This document shows, piece by piece, positions 35,091-45,767 of a DNA stretch of 64,000 nt (position 1 is the first letter of the stretch; every line of letters begins with the position of its first letter). Made by a program: the position numbers and the translations under genes. The stretch lies in NCBI RefSeq assembly GCF_003173335.1, contig NZ_QGMZ01000008.1:1-64000 (forward strand). Direction: 5' to 3'. The stretch comes from Methanospirillum stamsii. GTDB lineage: Archaea > Halobacteriota > Methanomicrobia > Methanomicrobiales > Methanospirillaceae. The notes under the pieces were generated by a model. The model worked only from the letters and a program-made list of their open reading frames with translations, had not been told where the DNA came from and ran no database searches.

Positions 35091-37076
35091 TCACACGGTT
35101 TTGAGCCTGATTGGCTCGCCTTCATTATAACGCCGTAACATTTCCTGGGCAATAGTGCTGTTTTTAGCCAGGTGAATCTCTCCGGAATCATTGACGGTTG
35201 CGGTAAAGAGGTACTCCCTCCCCGCAAATACATCCACAATTTTACCCGTGTTGTCCGGAGAGATGATGGAGAGTTGTTTTTTGTCTATTCTGACCTGCAA
35301 ACCATCTCCAAGAGTTAATTCTTCCCGTTCATTCTGATTCGGGGATGATGCCTTTACTTTCTTTGCAAGTTCAGAGCAGGGTCTGATATCAATGCCTACT
35401 CCTACTTTGTTAACAATTGCAGCAATATTTTTCCCGCCTTTTCCTATTGCCGCAGGAACGTCCCGATCATCAATATATACGACGGCTTTTGTTGCAGAGA
35501 GCATTTCAACGCTGACTTCCCCGCCGGTATATCTGCCTATTTCACGCTGGATGTCCCGTTCAGTAATGGACCATGATGAGGTCTCTTCTTCTTCGTCTCC
35601 CTCATCTCCTTCATCTCCCTCTTCATCTTCTGAATTTTTCTCTTCAGGTTCTTCCGTCTCCGGCTCTGCAGTAAGTACAGTTTCAGATGGAGGAACATAC
35701 TGTTCGGTATTGTCAGTCTGTTCTTCTTCTTCCTCTACCGGGAGAACGATGGTTTCGGTTCCGTACCTGAAGATTTCAAAGATGGGCTCATTGGTTTTTA
35801 CATCCGAAACAGTTGTAACCGGTCGGATCTGCATCTCTGAATCAATACCTTCCGGAACCTTCATGGAGAATGAAGTAGAGCAAATCTGGCGTATCTGACC
35901 GTCCCTGACATAAATCATGCTGCCAAAGATCTGGGCAAGGACAGAAAAGTCAAGACGGTCTGCAAACCGCTGAAGAGCTTCATGAGGTGATACGGCATGG
36001 ATGATTCCTATCATTCCGATTCCGGCAAGTCTCATATCTGCAAAGACTTCAAAGTCCTCGTTTTTCCGGAGTTCGTCAAAGATAACAATGTCAGGTCTAA
36101 CAAGAAGAAGGACATCTGCAGTGTTGACCATGCTCCCGTCAAGGGCACTGTACTGGGTAATCTGGTCCGGAACAAGCATTTCTCTGGGTTGTTCCATAGT
36201 CTTGATGATGCATCCGGAATCACAGAGATAGGTGGCAATTGCCTGGGCCAGGGTCGTTTTTCCACAACCAGGTGGTCCGGTGATCAGGATCCCCGGCTTT
36301 TCACCTTTCAGCATCTGCTTGATGAGTTCTGCATCAGCATAATCCTCAAGAGCAAGATCTACAATGGGCCTGACCGCTGTGATCTCCATTCCATCGGAGA
36401 ATGGCCTGCGGGTTATTGATATCCGCATGGATCCGATCTGGACAACGGTCACTCCTCTTTTTTCAATCTCAATGAATCCGTCCGGATCACGTTTTGCCCG
36501 CTCGAGGATCTCCTGGGCTATCATCCGGAGTTCATACTCAGTGCAGAGCTGCTCACGGACGATCATTGTCTCCGTCTTCTGGATTGTTCCTTTTCTGGCT
36601 ATTGGCCTTGCACGTTCTTTCAGGTATACCGCAATGGTGTGTTCATCAAAAAACTGGTCAATAGCAAGAGGGGTAAAGTCTTCAACCTGGGGTTTTAGGT
36701 ATAATACATCAAGGCCCTTGGCTTTTGCAACCTCGGACTGGACCACATCACTCGTAATAAACCGTGCCCCATAGTCTATTGCAACTTTACGGATTAACGC
36801 ATCAATTTCCCCTCCGCTTGCCAGTTTTACCTGTTCAAGAGTGGGTCTGACGCCAACAAATTCTATGGATATAATGCCCTGTTCTGCAAGTTTACAAAGT
36901 TCCTGCAGTTCAGTCAGCCCGGAAAAACCTATCTCCCTCCCCTGGTTTGCCTGGGCCTCCAGTTCAGCAACGACTGCTTCCGGTATTATTATATGGGCTC
37001 CGTTATATTCTCCTGTATCGATTAGATTGGTGATGCGTCCATCTATTACGACGCTTGTATCAGGAACTATTTTCAA
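35091..37076 (-). CDS. PIN-ATPase-KH protein (PilT-like, COG1855)
   Basis: 661 residues. N-terminal PIN domain (about 1-130: VPDTSVVIDGRI, EIDALIRKVA, FITSDVV), a PilT/VirB11-like ATPase (about 225-430) with Walker A GPPGCGKTTLAQAIA near residue 265 and Walker B IVIFDELR, then a Glu/Asp-rich linker (about 445-500, with GDEGDEGDEEEE), and a C-terminal KH-type RNA-binding domain (AAIGKGGKNIAAIVNKVGVG, about 545-565). This COG1855 architecture is conserved across archaea; an RNA-handling nuclease/ATPase is the usual inference, with proposed links to ribosome or RNA turnover. The acidic linker is longer than I would expect. Confidence 0.85.
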   Translation of the reverse strand: MKIVPDTSVVIDGRITNLIDTGEYNGAHIIIPEAVVAELEAQANQGREIGFSGLTELQELCKLAEQGIISIEFVGVRPTLEQVKLASGGEIDALIRKVAIDYGARFITSDVVQSEVAKAKGLDVLYLKPQVEDFTPLAIDQFFDEHTIAVYLKERARPIARKGTIQKTETMIVREQLCTEYELRMIAQEILERAKRDPDGFIEIEKRGVTVVQIGSMRISITRRPFSDGMEITAVRPIVDLALEDYADAELIKQMLKGEKPGILITGPPGCGKTTLAQAIATYLCDSGCIIKTMEQPREMLVPDQITQYSALDGSMVNTADVLLLVRPDIVIFDELRKNEDFEVFADMRLAGIGMIGIIHAVSPHEALQRFADRLDFSVLAQIFGSMIYVRDGQIRQICSTSFSMKVPEGIDSEMQIRPVTTVSDVKTNEPIFEIFRYGTETIVLPVEEEEEQTDNTEQYVPPSETVLTAEPETEEPEEKNSEDEEGDEGDEGDEEEETSSWSITERDIQREIGRYTGGEVSVEMLSATKAVVYIDDRDVPAAIGKGGKNIAAIVNKVGVGIDIRPCSELAKKVKASSPNQNEREELTLGDGLQVRIDKKQLSIISPDNTGKIVDVFAGREYLFTATVNDSGEIHLAKNSTIAQEMLRRYNEGEPIRLKTV

Positions 37077-37100
37077 ATATTTTCACCGGGTTATAATTGG

Positions 37101-37493
37101 TCATTCATTCCTTTTATTATATACCTTATCTGGCTCAAATAGGCGGTCTGAAATCGTTTTTCCATCTATTGTCCGGTAAAAGCAGGACCAGTGTCCGGTG
37201 TGACAGGCTGCACAATGCTGCTCAACCTGGTAAACAAGGGTGTCTGCATCACAATCCACCAGGATGCCGGTTACTTTCTGCATGTTCCCGGACTCCTCAC
37301 CTTTTTTCCAGATCCGTCTTCGTGAACGGCTGTAATAATGGGCATACCCGGTCTCACGAGTCAGGCGCACGGCTGTTTCATTTGCATAGGCAAGCATCAG
37401 GATATCCTTTGTCCGGATGTCCTGTGCGATTACCGGGATAAGCCCCCTGTCGTCAAAAGCAAGTTCAATGGTGTTTTTATTCTGTTCGGTCAT
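37101..37493 (-). CDS. hisI: Phosphoribosyl-AMP cyclohydrolase
   Basis: 130 residues. HisI opens the purine ring of phosphoribosyl-AMP in histidine synthesis. Motifs: [28 protein letters not shown] and the metal-binding [10 protein letters not shown] with [17 protein letters not shown]. No HisE fusion, so the pyrophosphohydrolase is separate. Its ATG overlaps the stop of the prepilin peptidase gene by 4 bases. Confidence 0.95.
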   Translation of the reverse strand: MTEQNKNTIELAFDDRGLIPVIAQDIRTKDILMLAYANETAVRLTRETGYAHYYSRSRRRIWKKGEESGNMQKVTGILVDCDADTLVYQVEQHCAACHTGHWSCFYRTIDGKTISDRLFEPDKVYNKRNE

Positions 37494-38314
37494 AATCCTG
37501 TCAGCCTTAAAAGTATGATGAAAAAGTCACCAAAGATCATTGCGGTTAAAAAACCTGCAGTGATCGGGATCAGAAACGGGACCCCATAACTAATCCAGAC
37601 AACTCCTGCTTTTTTATAGATCTCGAGTTCCTTTCGGTATTTATCCGGTTTCTCCTTCAGGGCTTTTGTGTACACCCGTTTTCCACCTGAAAGCATATCC
37701 CTGATAGCGGTTCTGACCGGAATAAATTTCCTGGTTAATTCTCCGTTCTCTTCCTTGAATTCTTCCATGACGATTCCAAACTCATCTGCTATCGTCTCAC
37801 CCCTCACCGGGTACCCAAGGAAGAGGTATGCAAGCGGTGCCCGGTTTCCTTTTATAACATTCAAAAGGAAGAAAAAAACCGGTAATAGAAGGTTTAGAAT
37901 CACGGCATTGAAAAGGACACTAAACGGGAGAAAAACATAGGGGGGGATACCAAACAGCGGGTATCCGGTCAGGGGTATGAATGGGAAACAGGGAACCAGG
38001 ACGGTGATAAGGATAAGTGCCTTGGTATCTGCCATACCCATGAGGTTGTACCGGGTAAAGAGGTAGAATGCCACCACAAAAAAGAGGATCAGCGGAATAA
38101 GGGGCATCATGTATGAGATGTCTCCGGAACTGATTACAGAGAACCAGAACCAGATAAGCATGACAACACCGATTGCAGCAACCGGGTACCACATGACTAC
38201 CGGGACCGCCCGTTCCCTGATGTCCTCCCGACAACCGTAGAGCAGGGTGAGCAGGAGCACTACTCCGTTCACCAGGAGGGGGATCATGATCACGGGTATT
38301 GAAAAGGGATCCAT
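37490..38314 (-). CDS. Type IV prepilin/preflagellin peptidase (A24, FlaK/EppA-like)
   Basis: 274 residues, about six transmembrane helices. The two catalytic aspartates are visible: the [11 protein letters not shown] loop after helix 1 and [10 protein letters not shown] (GxxD) near residue 95. Archaeal members cleave the short signal of archaellins or pilins. A cytoplasmic insert (about 165-225: [40 protein letters not shown]) is larger than in FlaK and resembles EppA-like enzymes. It overlaps hisI by 4 bases. Whether it serves archaella or adhesive pili cannot be told here. Confidence 0.82.
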   Translation of the reverse strand: MDPFSIPVIMIPLLVNGVVLLLTLLYGCREDIRERAVPVVMWYPVAAIGVVMLIWFWFSVISSGDISYMMPLIPLILFFVVAFYLFTRYNLMGMADTKALILITVLVPCFPFIPLTGYPLFGIPPYVFLPFSVLFNAVILNLLLPVFFFLLNVIKGNRAPLAYLFLGYPVRGETIADEFGIVMEEFKEENGELTRKFIPVRTAIRDMLSGGKRVYTKALKEKPDKYRKELEIYKKAGVVWISYGVPFLIPITAGFLTAMIFGDFFIILLRLTGL

Positions 38315-38382
38315 ACATCAGGTATGACTGGTTCTAAAAAAGGATATTGTGTTCCTGATGTGATTTACAAAAAGCTCTGGTT

Positions 38383-39483
38383 TTACTGTTTCAGGATATT
38401 CATGTCTGAAAGGCGTGCAGGAAGGTATTGATCAGTAACAAAATCCAGCCCACGGGCTGCAAATGCCTGTTGTTCTGATTTCAGGTTAAGGTCTAACTGA
38501 AGATTTATCTGTTCTTTCCAGTACTCGTTTGCAAACCGTGGATCGGTAAGTTCTGCCTTGAGCGCTGCAATATCCTGGTCGGTCAGGGAGTCTGAAGGGA
38601 GATCATAATCCCTGATATCAGTAGGCTGCACCCCGATAAACCGGGCAGAAGGGGTGACCAGAATCTCGGATATGTGGGCGCTTTTAATTGCACCATATGC
38701 AACACTGGCGAAAATCCGGTATGACCAGGGGTCACCATCGGTAAAGACCGTCACCGGGATATGAAATTCCGAGGCCAGCCGGTTCAGCACCCGTCTTGTA
38801 GATCGTGCCGGCTGTCCTTTCAGGTGGACGAGTATTGCATTGTACTTCTCATCAAACCCGTTCTCGATAAGCCTGGCATACATACCGCCGGTCTCGATGG
38901 CAATGACCATTTTTGCGTCATGTTCAACCAGTTCAAGTGAGTCAACATTGGTTGGGATCTGGTATCCGGACTCTCCCACATCGTCCTGACAGTGGATCTC
39001 CTTTGGCCCCCGTCTGGTATCTTCCCTGATTTTGAGTGGACCAAAGATGCTGGCGCCATCCTCTTCCGGCCGGAGATGAAAGTGCTCCCGCTGGACGTCG
39101 GTTAAAATTTCCAGGTCCTCTACCAGGAGATTTGAGTCATTCTGGGCAGCAAATTTTGCCCGTTTCCATCCTTCAGAGATGTAATAGAGTTCTCTTAAGG
39201 TAGATGATCGGCTTTCCGTTATCTGATGCTTTAAAAACCAGATGACATAGGCCATCTTCAGGATATGAAGAGCACTCTTCTCCGTCCCGGCTTCCCTGAG
39301 TCGTTCCCGGTCACCATACTTCCAGACTTCAGTTTCTTCATCATATGCGATGTTTTTCTTGGTCCGGGACGGCATGGTGATGGATGGAAGTTCGCCCTTT
39401 GTCATCTGATCGTACCAGCGTTCCGGAATAGCGAGAAGTCGTTTCAGGGTTCTATCCCTGATCTCCTGTTTAGGATCGGTCAA
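38383..39483 (-). CDS. top6A: DNA topoisomerase VI subunit A
   Basis: 366 residues. Winged-helix domain with the catalytic tyrosine in [11 protein letters not shown] (about 97-107), then a Toprim domain with the acidic metal-binding residues ([13 protein letters not shown] and [12 protein letters not shown]). It cuts DNA in type IIB topoisomerase VI and is the relative of Spo11. Its start overlaps the top6B end by 14 bases, the usual archaeal gene order B-A on one transcript. Confidence 0.96.
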   Translation of the reverse strand: MTDPKQEIRDRTLKRLLAIPERWYDQMTKGELPSITMPSRTKKNIAYDEETEVWKYGDRERLREAGTEKSALHILKMAYVIWFLKHQITESRSSTLRELYYISEGWKRAKFAAQNDSNLLVEDLEILTDVQREHFHLRPEEDGASIFGPLKIREDTRRGPKEIHCQDDVGESGYQIPTNVDSLELVEHDAKMVIAIETGGMYARLIENGFDEKYNAILVHLKGQPARSTRRVLNRLASEFHIPVTVFTDGDPWSYRIFASVAYGAIKSAHISEILVTPSARFIGVQPTDIRDYDLPSDSLTDQDIAALKAELTDPRFANEYWKEQINLQLDLNLKSEQQAFAARGLDFVTDQYLPARLSDMNILKQ

Positions 39484-41302
39484 GGTCTACCACCACTTTT
39501 TTCTTCTCATCAACACCCCTGATATCAATCATTCCGTTTCCGGTTCCCTGATATGTAACCCTCCAGTTTTCTCCCGCAGCAAGCCGTATCTGCCATACGC
39601 CGGAATGGTCCGGGTCCATTTCCTCGATGAAAACTGCCTCCGGCTCTGCTTTTTTAAGATCATCAGAGGTGATAATATACAGGGTCAGGTCAAGGGCATG
39701 GGCGGTGTAGTTCTGGAGTGATATCGTCACCGTTCCGTTCTCTGTCTTTTTCTTTGCGACAAGCCGCTTCATGATCTGGCCCTCGATGGGAGAAATATCC
39801 GGGACCGGTTTTTCAATAGTTTCAGAGATCTTTTCAGCAATTTCCGGAATGATTGCACAGATGGCACGTGCTCTCTCCTCGGTCTGCCGGCTTTTATCCC
39901 GACGTGAGAGGAATGTCTTGAGGTCCCGCCCGAGTTCCTGTAGTGCAAGGGTTACTTCCCGTTCAATATCGGGGATTGATGCGATTGCATCCTTGCTTTC
40001 ACTGGTAAAGGGAACGTTGGTGGAGGCTACATGGATAAGGAGCAGGACTGGTCCGGTGGGAAGACCTGACTGGCTGATACTGTATGTCTTCCAGTTCACC
40101 GAACTGATGCATCCGGTTATTGCGCAGGCTCCCTGCTGGTACATGAGAGGAACCCGGTTTGCAAACCGCATGATCCGGGCAGTTCCCTCTGATTCCAGTT
40201 TTCCGCCATACCCAATGGCCGCTTCGACGATGAAGGGATGACCGTGGTATACTGATGCAGGCCTCGTCCGGGCCGAGCAGAAATCAAATTCGTACTCCTT
40301 TTCCAGTCCCTGCCTGATGAGCACCTCGCCAATCGGAGACAGGCACTGGCCTCCCAGTGGAGGAGGAACTTTTGCTTGCTGCATTGCAACCTGGAGTTTT
40401 GCCAGGTCATCGGGACTTAAGGTACTGGCTTTTTTATTCGGCTTCAAGCCGGCAAGTCCGAGAATCTCGGTCGCTGTCTTCTGTCCTACCCGGGAAAAAC
40501 TGTTTACCAGAAATAATTCAAGTGGCTCAGTGGATCCGGCAGCAATCCGCTTGAGTTCACCTAGTTCTACTCCGTGCGGATGGGGGAGTATCGCCTGTGG
40601 CGGGATGATAGGCTCATCGCTCGCCCGGTCAAAGAGAATTGCTTCCCCGTCAAGTTCCACACGTATCCGGGCATGGGGGTTTACAACTGAAGTATACCTG
40701 AGATATTCCACCAGCCGTTTCCTGGCTGTCAGGGAACTTTTAAACTCTATCTCTATCCGGGTCCCATGTATCCGGTCCCAGGTCGTCTCCTCTTTTTCCA
40801 GGATCTCAGGCTCGTTTGTTTCGGTCTTAATCTGGATCCTGAATCGGTAGGCAGGGCGGTCTGACCCGCACCGGGAGATAACTAGAGTCGGCCTTCCACT
40901 CGTAAGCTGGGCATATAAGACCGCCGCCGATATTCCGATACCCTGCTGACCTCTTGACTGCCTGATTTGGTGAAATCGTGACCCATAGAGAAGTTTTCCA
41001 AACACATAGGGGATATTATCCGGTACAATCCCCGGCCCGTTGTCCTCGACAACAACCTTGAAGATATCTCCTTCCATTCTGAAGATTCCAAGGTAAATAT
41101 CCGGAAGCACTCCTGCTTCTTCACAGGCATCAAGGGCATTGTCGATGGCTTCCTTGACGGTGGTGACAATCCCCCGTGTCGGGGAGTCAAAACCTAATAG
41201 GTGCTTGTTCTTCTCAAAAAACTCTGCAACGCTGATGCTCCTTTGTTGTTTTGCAAGTTCATCAGCACTGGCAGGTTTTACGGGAGGAGCCATATCTGCC
41301 AA
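39470..41302 (-). CDS. top6B: DNA topoisomerase VI subunit B
   Basis: 610 residues. GHKL ATPase: [15 protein letters not shown] (N box), [10 protein letters not shown], and the [16 protein letters not shown] lid; then the H2TH insert, the transducer domain with the KP-type switch-lysine region, and a C-terminal Ig-like extension ([14 protein letters not shown]...[11 protein letters not shown]). ATP binding drives the strand-passage gate of topoisomerase VI. It is followed by top6A with overlap and preceded by hisS after 3 bases. Confidence 0.96.
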   Translation of the reverse strand: MADMAPPVKPASADELAKQQRSISVAEFFEKNKHLLGFDSPTRGIVTTVKEAIDNALDACEEAGVLPDIYLGIFRMEGDIFKVVVEDNGPGIVPDNIPYVFGKLLYGSRFHQIRQSRGQQGIGISAAVLYAQLTSGRPTLVISRCGSDRPAYRFRIQIKTETNEPEILEKEETTWDRIHGTRIEIEFKSSLTARKRLVEYLRYTSVVNPHARIRVELDGEAILFDRASDEPIIPPQAILPHPHGVELGELKRIAAGSTEPLELFLVNSFSRVGQKTATEILGLAGLKPNKKASTLSPDDLAKLQVAMQQAKVPPPLGGQCLSPIGEVLIRQGLEKEYEFDFCSARTRPASVYHGHPFIVEAAIGYGGKLESEGTARIMRFANRVPLMYQQGACAITGCISSVNWKTYSISQSGLPTGPVLLLIHVASTNVPFTSESKDAIASIPDIEREVTLALQELGRDLKTFLSRRDKSRQTEERARAICAIIPEIAEKISETIEKPVPDISPIEGQIMKRLVAKKKTENGTVTISLQNYTAHALDLTLYIITSDDLKKAEPEAVFIEEMDPDHSGVWQIRLAAGENWRVTYQGTGNGMIDIRGVDEKKKVVVDLDRS

Positions 41303-41305
41303 TCC

Positions 41306-42529
41306 TTATGGGTTAAGTTTTCTGACAACGTCACTTACCGTCAGTTTTTCCTGCGTTCCTGCTTTAAGATCTTTAAGCGTTACATCCCCTGATAGCGCCT
41401 CTTCCTTCCCGATGATAACCGCATAGTCAGCACTTTTTCCGGCTGCTTTCATCTGGGCTGAAAAACTTCGTTCCATGAGATCAATTTCTGTGATTATCCC
41501 ATTCGTACGGAGTTCTTCGGTAACAACCAGGGCACGGTCACGTCCTTCAGGGGTAGTAATTACCATGACCTGTGGCTGGTGAAGGCTCCGGATATCTTCT
41601 CCAAGAGCCACCATAACCCGGTCAAACCCGATGGCAAAACCTGCTGACGGGGTATCTTCTCCCCCGAACAGGTGAGCGAGCCGGTATGCTCCCCCGCCGA
41701 GGATCTGATTTTCAGCCCCAAGCCCCTCGGCAAAACACTCAAAGACTACACCGGTATAGTAATCAAGGCCGCGGGCAATCGCCGGATTGATCTCATAGGG
41801 AATCTGCTGGACATCGAGGATATGAAACATCTCCCTGATCCTCTGGCTTTCCGGGATTTCTCCGATGACTGAAAAGACCTCGTCAAGTGTACGTGCTCCA
41901 CACAGCCTGATGAGAGGATCACAGAGTTGTTCCTGATTAATGGCTTTAAGATGTGAGACGGCTGCATCTTCTTCCCGCTTATCAAGAAATGCCCGTATCT
42001 TTTTCTTTTCCTCATCTGCAAGGTCTGAAAGCAGGGTTCTCATAAAGGAAAGGTGTCCTATTTTCAGAACAAATCTGACACCCGCTGTTTTGAGAAGGTC
42101 ATATCCGAGAATTATTACCTCGGCATCAGCCATTGCGGAGTCTGCCCCGATAAGTTCTGCACCAAACTGCCAGAATTGCCGATATCGTCCCTTTTGAGGT
42201 CGTTCGTACCTGAAACAGTCTGCAAAGTAGCACCATTTCACCGGTTTGTTCAGTGATCTTCCCTCTTCAACGTACATCCTGAGGACTGGCGCGGTAAGTT
42301 CCGGACGAAGAGAGAGGGACCGTCCGCCTTTGTCTTCAAAGACATACATCTCATTAATGATTCCTTCTCCGGAGCGGATGGTAAAGAGTTCAGTCTCTTC
42401 AAATACTGGGGTTGAGATCTCTCTAAATCCTCTGATTCTGGCCCGAAGGCGCATTCGTGCTTCGATCTCCCTTCTTCGCTCCATCTCATCAGGAAGCATA
42501 TCCCGTGTTCCGCGTGGTTTTTGTATCAT
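41306..42529 (-). CDS. hisS: Histidyl-tRNA synthetase
   Basis: About 407 residues from the ATG at 42529 (MIQKPRGTRDMLPDEME); a longer frame from 42562 would run into the upstream gene and adds non-homologous residues. Class II synthetase: motif 2 FRYERPQKGRYRQFWQFG, histidine motif IARGLDYYTG, motif 3 AGFAIGFDRV, and a C-terminal anticodon-binding domain (PEGRDRALVVTEELR...). Charges tRNA-His. The gene sits just 4 bases after a small membrane protein gene and before top6B. Confidence 0.95.
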   Translation of the reverse strand: MIQKPRGTRDMLPDEMERRREIEARMRLRARIRGFREISTPVFEETELFTIRSGEGIINEMYVFEDKGGRSLSLRPELTAPVLRMYVEEGRSLNKPVKWCYFADCFRYERPQKGRYRQFWQFGAELIGADSAMADAEVIILGYDLLKTAGVRFVLKIGHLSFMRTLLSDLADEEKKKIRAFLDKREEDAAVSHLKAINQEQLCDPLIRLCGARTLDEVFSVIGEIPESQRIREMFHILDVQQIPYEINPAIARGLDYYTGVVFECFAEGLGAENQILGGGAYRLAHLFGGEDTPSAGFAIGFDRVMVALGEDIRSLHQPQVMVITTPEGRDRALVVTEELRTNGIITEIDLMERSFSAQMKAAGKSADYAVIIGKEEALSGDVTLKDLKAGTQEKLTVSDVVRKLNP

Positions 42530-42533
42530 AGTA

Positions 42534-42884
42534 TCATCTTTTGCTATTGTTCCGGGGAACACTCCCGAAGAAACGGTTTATAGCTGGTTCATTAGTCCAT
42601 ATCTTCTCTCTGACTTCTTTTCCCTGAAGATATAATCCAAGCAGTACGATCCCGGTACCAAGAATTGACACATCCGGCCAGAACCAGACAATTCCTGCAC
42701 CCGCTGTCGCAAGCGCAGTCTGTAGTACTCCCTTTTTTGCCGCGTTCCGGTACCCTGGAAGGCCGGAGCGGGCCCATATCCTGATATCCCGAAGCCAGAG
42801 GAAGATGCAGACGATTGCACCAAACAGCGAGATAGGAAAAAGAATAGTCATTGCAATGAACCTATTATGTACTGTTTCTAGCAT
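42534..42884 (-). CDS. Small membrane protein upstream of hisS
   Basis: About 116 residues if translation starts at the Met at 42884; a 124-residue frame from 42908 would overlap the divergent larB start. Two or three transmembrane segments (about 10-32, 50-68 and 72-88) and a charged tail. No recognised family. It is read divergently from larB, with a start region of under 20 bases between them, so promoters must lie inside coding sequence or the starts differ. Its stop is 4 bases before hisS. Confidence 0.6.
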   Translation of the reverse strand: MLETVHNRFIAMTILFPISLFGAIVCIFLWLRDIRIWARSGLPGYRNAAKKGVLQTALATAGAGIVWFWPDVSILGTGIVLLGLYLQGKEVREKIWTNEPAINRFFGSVPRNNSKR

Positions 42885-42900
42885 ATCGTACTTATTCCAT

Positions 42901-43680
42901 ATGCACACGGTTCATAGTCTGAAAAGACTTCTGCAGGCAGCGTATGATCATGAACTTGATCCGGATGAAGCTCTGGCACAGATAACCGCAGACTCCGTTT
43001 TACAGGTAGGTTCTTGTGCCCGTTTGGATTTATCCCGCAAATCACGGTGCGGTATACCTGAGGTGATCCTTGCAGAAGGAAAAAACCCGGCTCATCTTCG
43101 TTCAATCATCGAATCATATGTTAATTCTGCCGGAAGATGTATCATATCGCGGCTAGATCCCGGACTTGCCATGTCATATCTTGAATGGGCACGGGATGAA
43201 GGTATTTCTGCTTCATGGTCTGATGAAGGGCGCGTCATGGTTATGGCCAATGGTATAGAGGTCGAAAAAACCGGAGGAAAAGTAGGAATTATCACCGCTG
43301 GTACGTCTGACATCAGGGTTGCAGAAGAAGCACGCATTATCGTCGAAGAGATGGGGTGTGAGGTGTATACTGCCTATGATGTCGGAGTTGCCGGAATTCA
43401 CCGCTTGTTTCCGGTCATTCTAACGATGGAATCATGTCATGCCTTTGTGGTTGCTGCAGGAAGGGAAGGGACTCTGCCGTCGGTTGTTGCAGGTCTTGTT
43501 GACCGCCCGGTCATCGGTGTCCCGGTCTCAACCGGGTATGGGTACATGGGAGAAGGTCAGGCAGCTCTTGCCAGTATGCTCCAGTCATGTTCGGTCCTGA
43601 CAGTTGTGAACATTGATGCAGGATTTGTTGCCGGGGCATCTGCAGCGATGATCGCAAATCTGGTGGTTAAAAAATCATGA
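42901..43680 (+). CDS. larB: Nickel-pincer cofactor biosynthesis protein LarB (PurE-related carboxylase)
   Basis: 259 residues from the ATG at 42901 ([16 protein letters not shown]); the longer frame from 42805 overlaps the divergent gene and lacks homology. The C-terminal half is PurE-like ([46 protein letters not shown]). LarB carboxylates nicotinic acid adenine dinucleotide and cleaves its diphosphate, the first step of the nickel-pincer nucleotide of lactate racemase and related enzymes. larC and larE are not in the window. The gene overlaps nadM by 4 bases (ATGA). Confidence 0.92.
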   Translation: MHTVHSLKRLLQAAYDHELDPDEALAQITADSVLQVGSCARLDLSRKSRCGIPEVILAEGKNPAHLRSIIESYVNSAGRCIISRLDPGLAMSYLEWARDEGISASWSDEGRVMVMANGIEVEKTGGKVGIITAGTSDIRVAEEARIIVEEMGCEVYTAYDVGVAGIHRLFPVILTMESCHAFVVAAGREGTLPSVVAGLVDRPVIGVPVSTGYGYMGEGQAALASMLQSCSVLTVVNIDAGFVAGASAAMIANLVVKKS

Positions 43681-44210
43681 TCCGGGCATTATATATTGGA
43701 AGGTTTCAGCCATATCACAACGGTCACCAGTACGTGATTGACCATATTGCCAAAGAAGCAGATGAATTGATTATTGGTATTGGAACAGCACAACTAAGTC
43801 ATGAACCCGCAGACCCGTTTACCGCCGGTGAACGGATCCTTATGATCACCCGTGCCCTTCAGAAGATCCAAAAACCGGTATATGTGATTCCTCTGGAGGA
43901 TATTAACCGGAATGCTCTATGGGTCTCTCATGTGAGAGCAATGACACCACCGTTTGACCGTGTCTATTCCGGAAATCCCCTGGTAATCAGGCTCTTTTTT
44001 GAAGCCGGTATCCGGGTATTGACCCCGGCAATGTATGAACGGGGAACCCTTTCCGGGACTACTATCCGCGAACGAATGGTCTGTGGTGATAACTGGGAGG
44101 ATCTGGTACCTGTCCCGGTTTGTCAGGTTATCCGGGAAATTGATGGTGTCTCCAGGATACTGGTATTAGCCCGCGATGACATGACCTGTCCTTTAGATGG
44201 AGGAAAATAA
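43677..44210 (+). CDS. nadM: Nicotinamide-nucleotide adenylyltransferase (archaeal NadM)
   Basis: 177 residues. Nucleotidyltransferase fold with [10 protein letters not shown] (about 8-17, HxGH-type) and SGTTIRERM (ISTT/S-type, about 125-133). It joins ATP and nicotinamide mononucleotide (or nicotinate mononucleotide) to make NAD or its acid form. The archaeal NadM type is confirmed by size. Translationally coupled to larB, whose substrate, nicotinic acid adenine dinucleotide, is a product of this kind of enzyme. Confidence 0.94.
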   Translation: MIRALYIGRFQPYHNGHQYVIDHIAKEADELIIGIGTAQLSHEPADPFTAGERILMITRALQKIQKPVYVIPLEDINRNALWVSHVRAMTPPFDRVYSGNPLVIRLFFEAGIRVLTPAMYERGTLSGTTIRERMVCGDNWEDLVPVPVCQVIREIDGVSRILVLARDDMTCPLDGGK

Positions 44211-44214
44211 CTGC

Positions 44215-45504
44215 ATGTTTGAGAAAATAAAGAATATACTCAGTAAAAAAGCAGAACCGGCAAAAGGGGAAACAATCACCTTTGAAGAACTTCCTGCATG
44301 GCTTGAAAGGCAGGAAAAAGATTGTATCAACCGTCGTGCCGGGGCAATAAAAACTTCACGCGAACGAATCATTACCTTTAAGCAGGATCTTCGTCAGCTC
44401 CTCACTGAGTTTGGTCAGGAGACTTCGGATGAGCCCCATCATCATAAAGTCGAACAGGTGAACCGGCATGCTCTTCCCCAGTTCTGCAAAAAAATTGAAT
44501 CCGAACTTGAGGGTGGTTTTTCAGATGACGATGAAGAATTTTACCAGGAAGTAGCAGGACTGATGAATGGATGTTTTAAGGCATTTAAGGGTCCTGGAAA
44601 ATACCTGCACCATTTATATCCGGAGGAGATTAAGGAGTTTCGCCATACCCTTGATAACACGGGTCATGAGCTCAATCGCATGACCGAAATAATCCGGCTT
44701 TCACGTGAATATCTTTCAAATCTGGCCGAGATCCACGATGAACTCGAAAACCGGCATGAGATGGAAGAAGAGTTAAGGCAGGCAGGTGTTGAAAAAGCTA
44801 AATACGAATCATCACTTCTGGATCTTAATAATAATCTTGAATCATTACAGTCAGATCTTGCCCGGCTTTCTACATCAGTCGAATATCAGGAATATTCACA
44901 ACTTGAAGAAGACATTCAAAAAGCTGAAACTGAGTTTAAGCAGAGCATGGAAGTTTATGAATCACATATACGAAATGCGATTCCGGTCTGGAAACGGGCA
45001 GGAAAATTGTTCCAGGAACAGGGTAATGCAGAGCATGAGAAATTAATGGATGATGTAGTCCACATCGCTCAATCTCCCCGCAGGCAGGATGATGAGATTG
45101 TTCACAAGGTAAAGGTCTCATCAAAGGAGCTCTTCTCTCTTATCGGGAAGGGTTTACTGCAGACAAAAAATACCTTTGAAAAACACCTTTTCACGAATCC
45201 GGAAGAATATTCTGAAAAATTTTCTCAGAGTTTGCAATCGATACGAAACATATCCGATAACCTGGAATGTAAAAAACAAGAGCGCGAAAATAATTCGGTC
45301 AATGAGAAAATTAGAGAATTAAAACATTTGATTGAGCATGCAGAGCATGAAATCCGGCAGGCAGAAGATGAGGAGAGCAGACGGATAGAGCGAATGTCAA
45401 CGATGGAAGAAAACCTATCCAATTCTCTTACCACAATCCGGGAAAAATTCGACAGATGTTCCAAGGATAAAGCCCGGTTAATCATTCCGGGAGAAATGGA
45501 ATGA
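44215..45504 (+). CDS. Uncharacterised coiled-coil protein
   Basis: About 429 residues from the ATG at 44215, chosen for the GGAGG site about 10 bases upstream (44200-44204); a Met at 44197 overlapping nadM is an alternative. Long coiled-coil segments fill the middle (about 155-245) and the end (about 335-425); a shorter helical N-domain holds a Glu/Asp-rich QETSDEPHHHKVEQVN region. No signal peptide, membrane span or known enzyme motif. It is the third gene of larB-nadM and its stop overlaps the next small gene as ATGA. Its role is unknown; it may be structural or scaffold-like. Confidence 0.78.
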   Translation: MFEKIKNILSKKAEPAKGETITFEELPAWLERQEKDCINRRAGAIKTSRERIITFKQDLRQLLTEFGQETSDEPHHHKVEQVNRHALPQFCKKIESELEGGFSDDDEEFYQEVAGLMNGCFKAFKGPGKYLHHLYPEEIKEFRHTLDNTGHELNRMTEIIRLSREYLSNLAEIHDELENRHEMEEELRQAGVEKAKYESSLLDLNNNLESLQSDLARLSTSVEYQEYSQLEEDIQKAETEFKQSMEVYESHIRNAIPVWKRAGKLFQEQGNAEHEKLMDDVVHIAQSPRRQDDEIVHKVKVSSKELFSLIGKGLLQTKNTFEKHLFTNPEEYSEKFSQSLQSIRNISDNLECKKQERENNSVNEKIRELKHLIEHAEHEIRQAEDEESRRIERMSTMEENLSNSLTTIREKFDRCSKDKARLIIPGEME

Positions 45505-45767
45505 GTGGGAAGTCTCACCGAAATTTGCAGGTTTTTGGCGGGTTTGTTCAGTGTCTTCCTGATAAACGTGAAGAGGTCGTTAAATGCCGGTTTTGTGTTC
45601 ATTCAGTCCGGTTTAAAACACAGAATGCTGAAATTTCCTCGCCTGCCCGTGCTTTTTGTAGCAGGGTCAGAAGTACAGATGAAGTGGATTTGAAAGATAT
45701 CGTTGAGGTTGTCTGCGATGATGTGAAACAGGAAGGATATCGCAGCATGCTCAATGTCATCAGTTAA
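45501..45767 (+). CDS. Small cysteine-containing protein
   Basis: 88 residues, starting at an ATGA overlap with the coiled-coil gene and so translationally coupled. Four to five cysteines, with a KCRFCVHS pair (about 28-35), may bind metal. No family recognised. The 3' end overlaps the convergent cobQ gene by 8 bases. Coupling to the previous gene is the main argument that it is real. Confidence 0.6.
   Translation: MSGKSHRNLQVFGGFVQCLPDKREEVVKCRFCVHSVRFKTQNAEISSPARAFCSRVRSTDEVDLKDIVEVVCDDVKQEGYRSMLNVIS

Noticed and set aside
35392-35898. Ser-rich plus-strand frame opposite the PIN-ATPase gene
   Set aside because: Produced by the antisense of Glu/Asp codons in the acidic linker.
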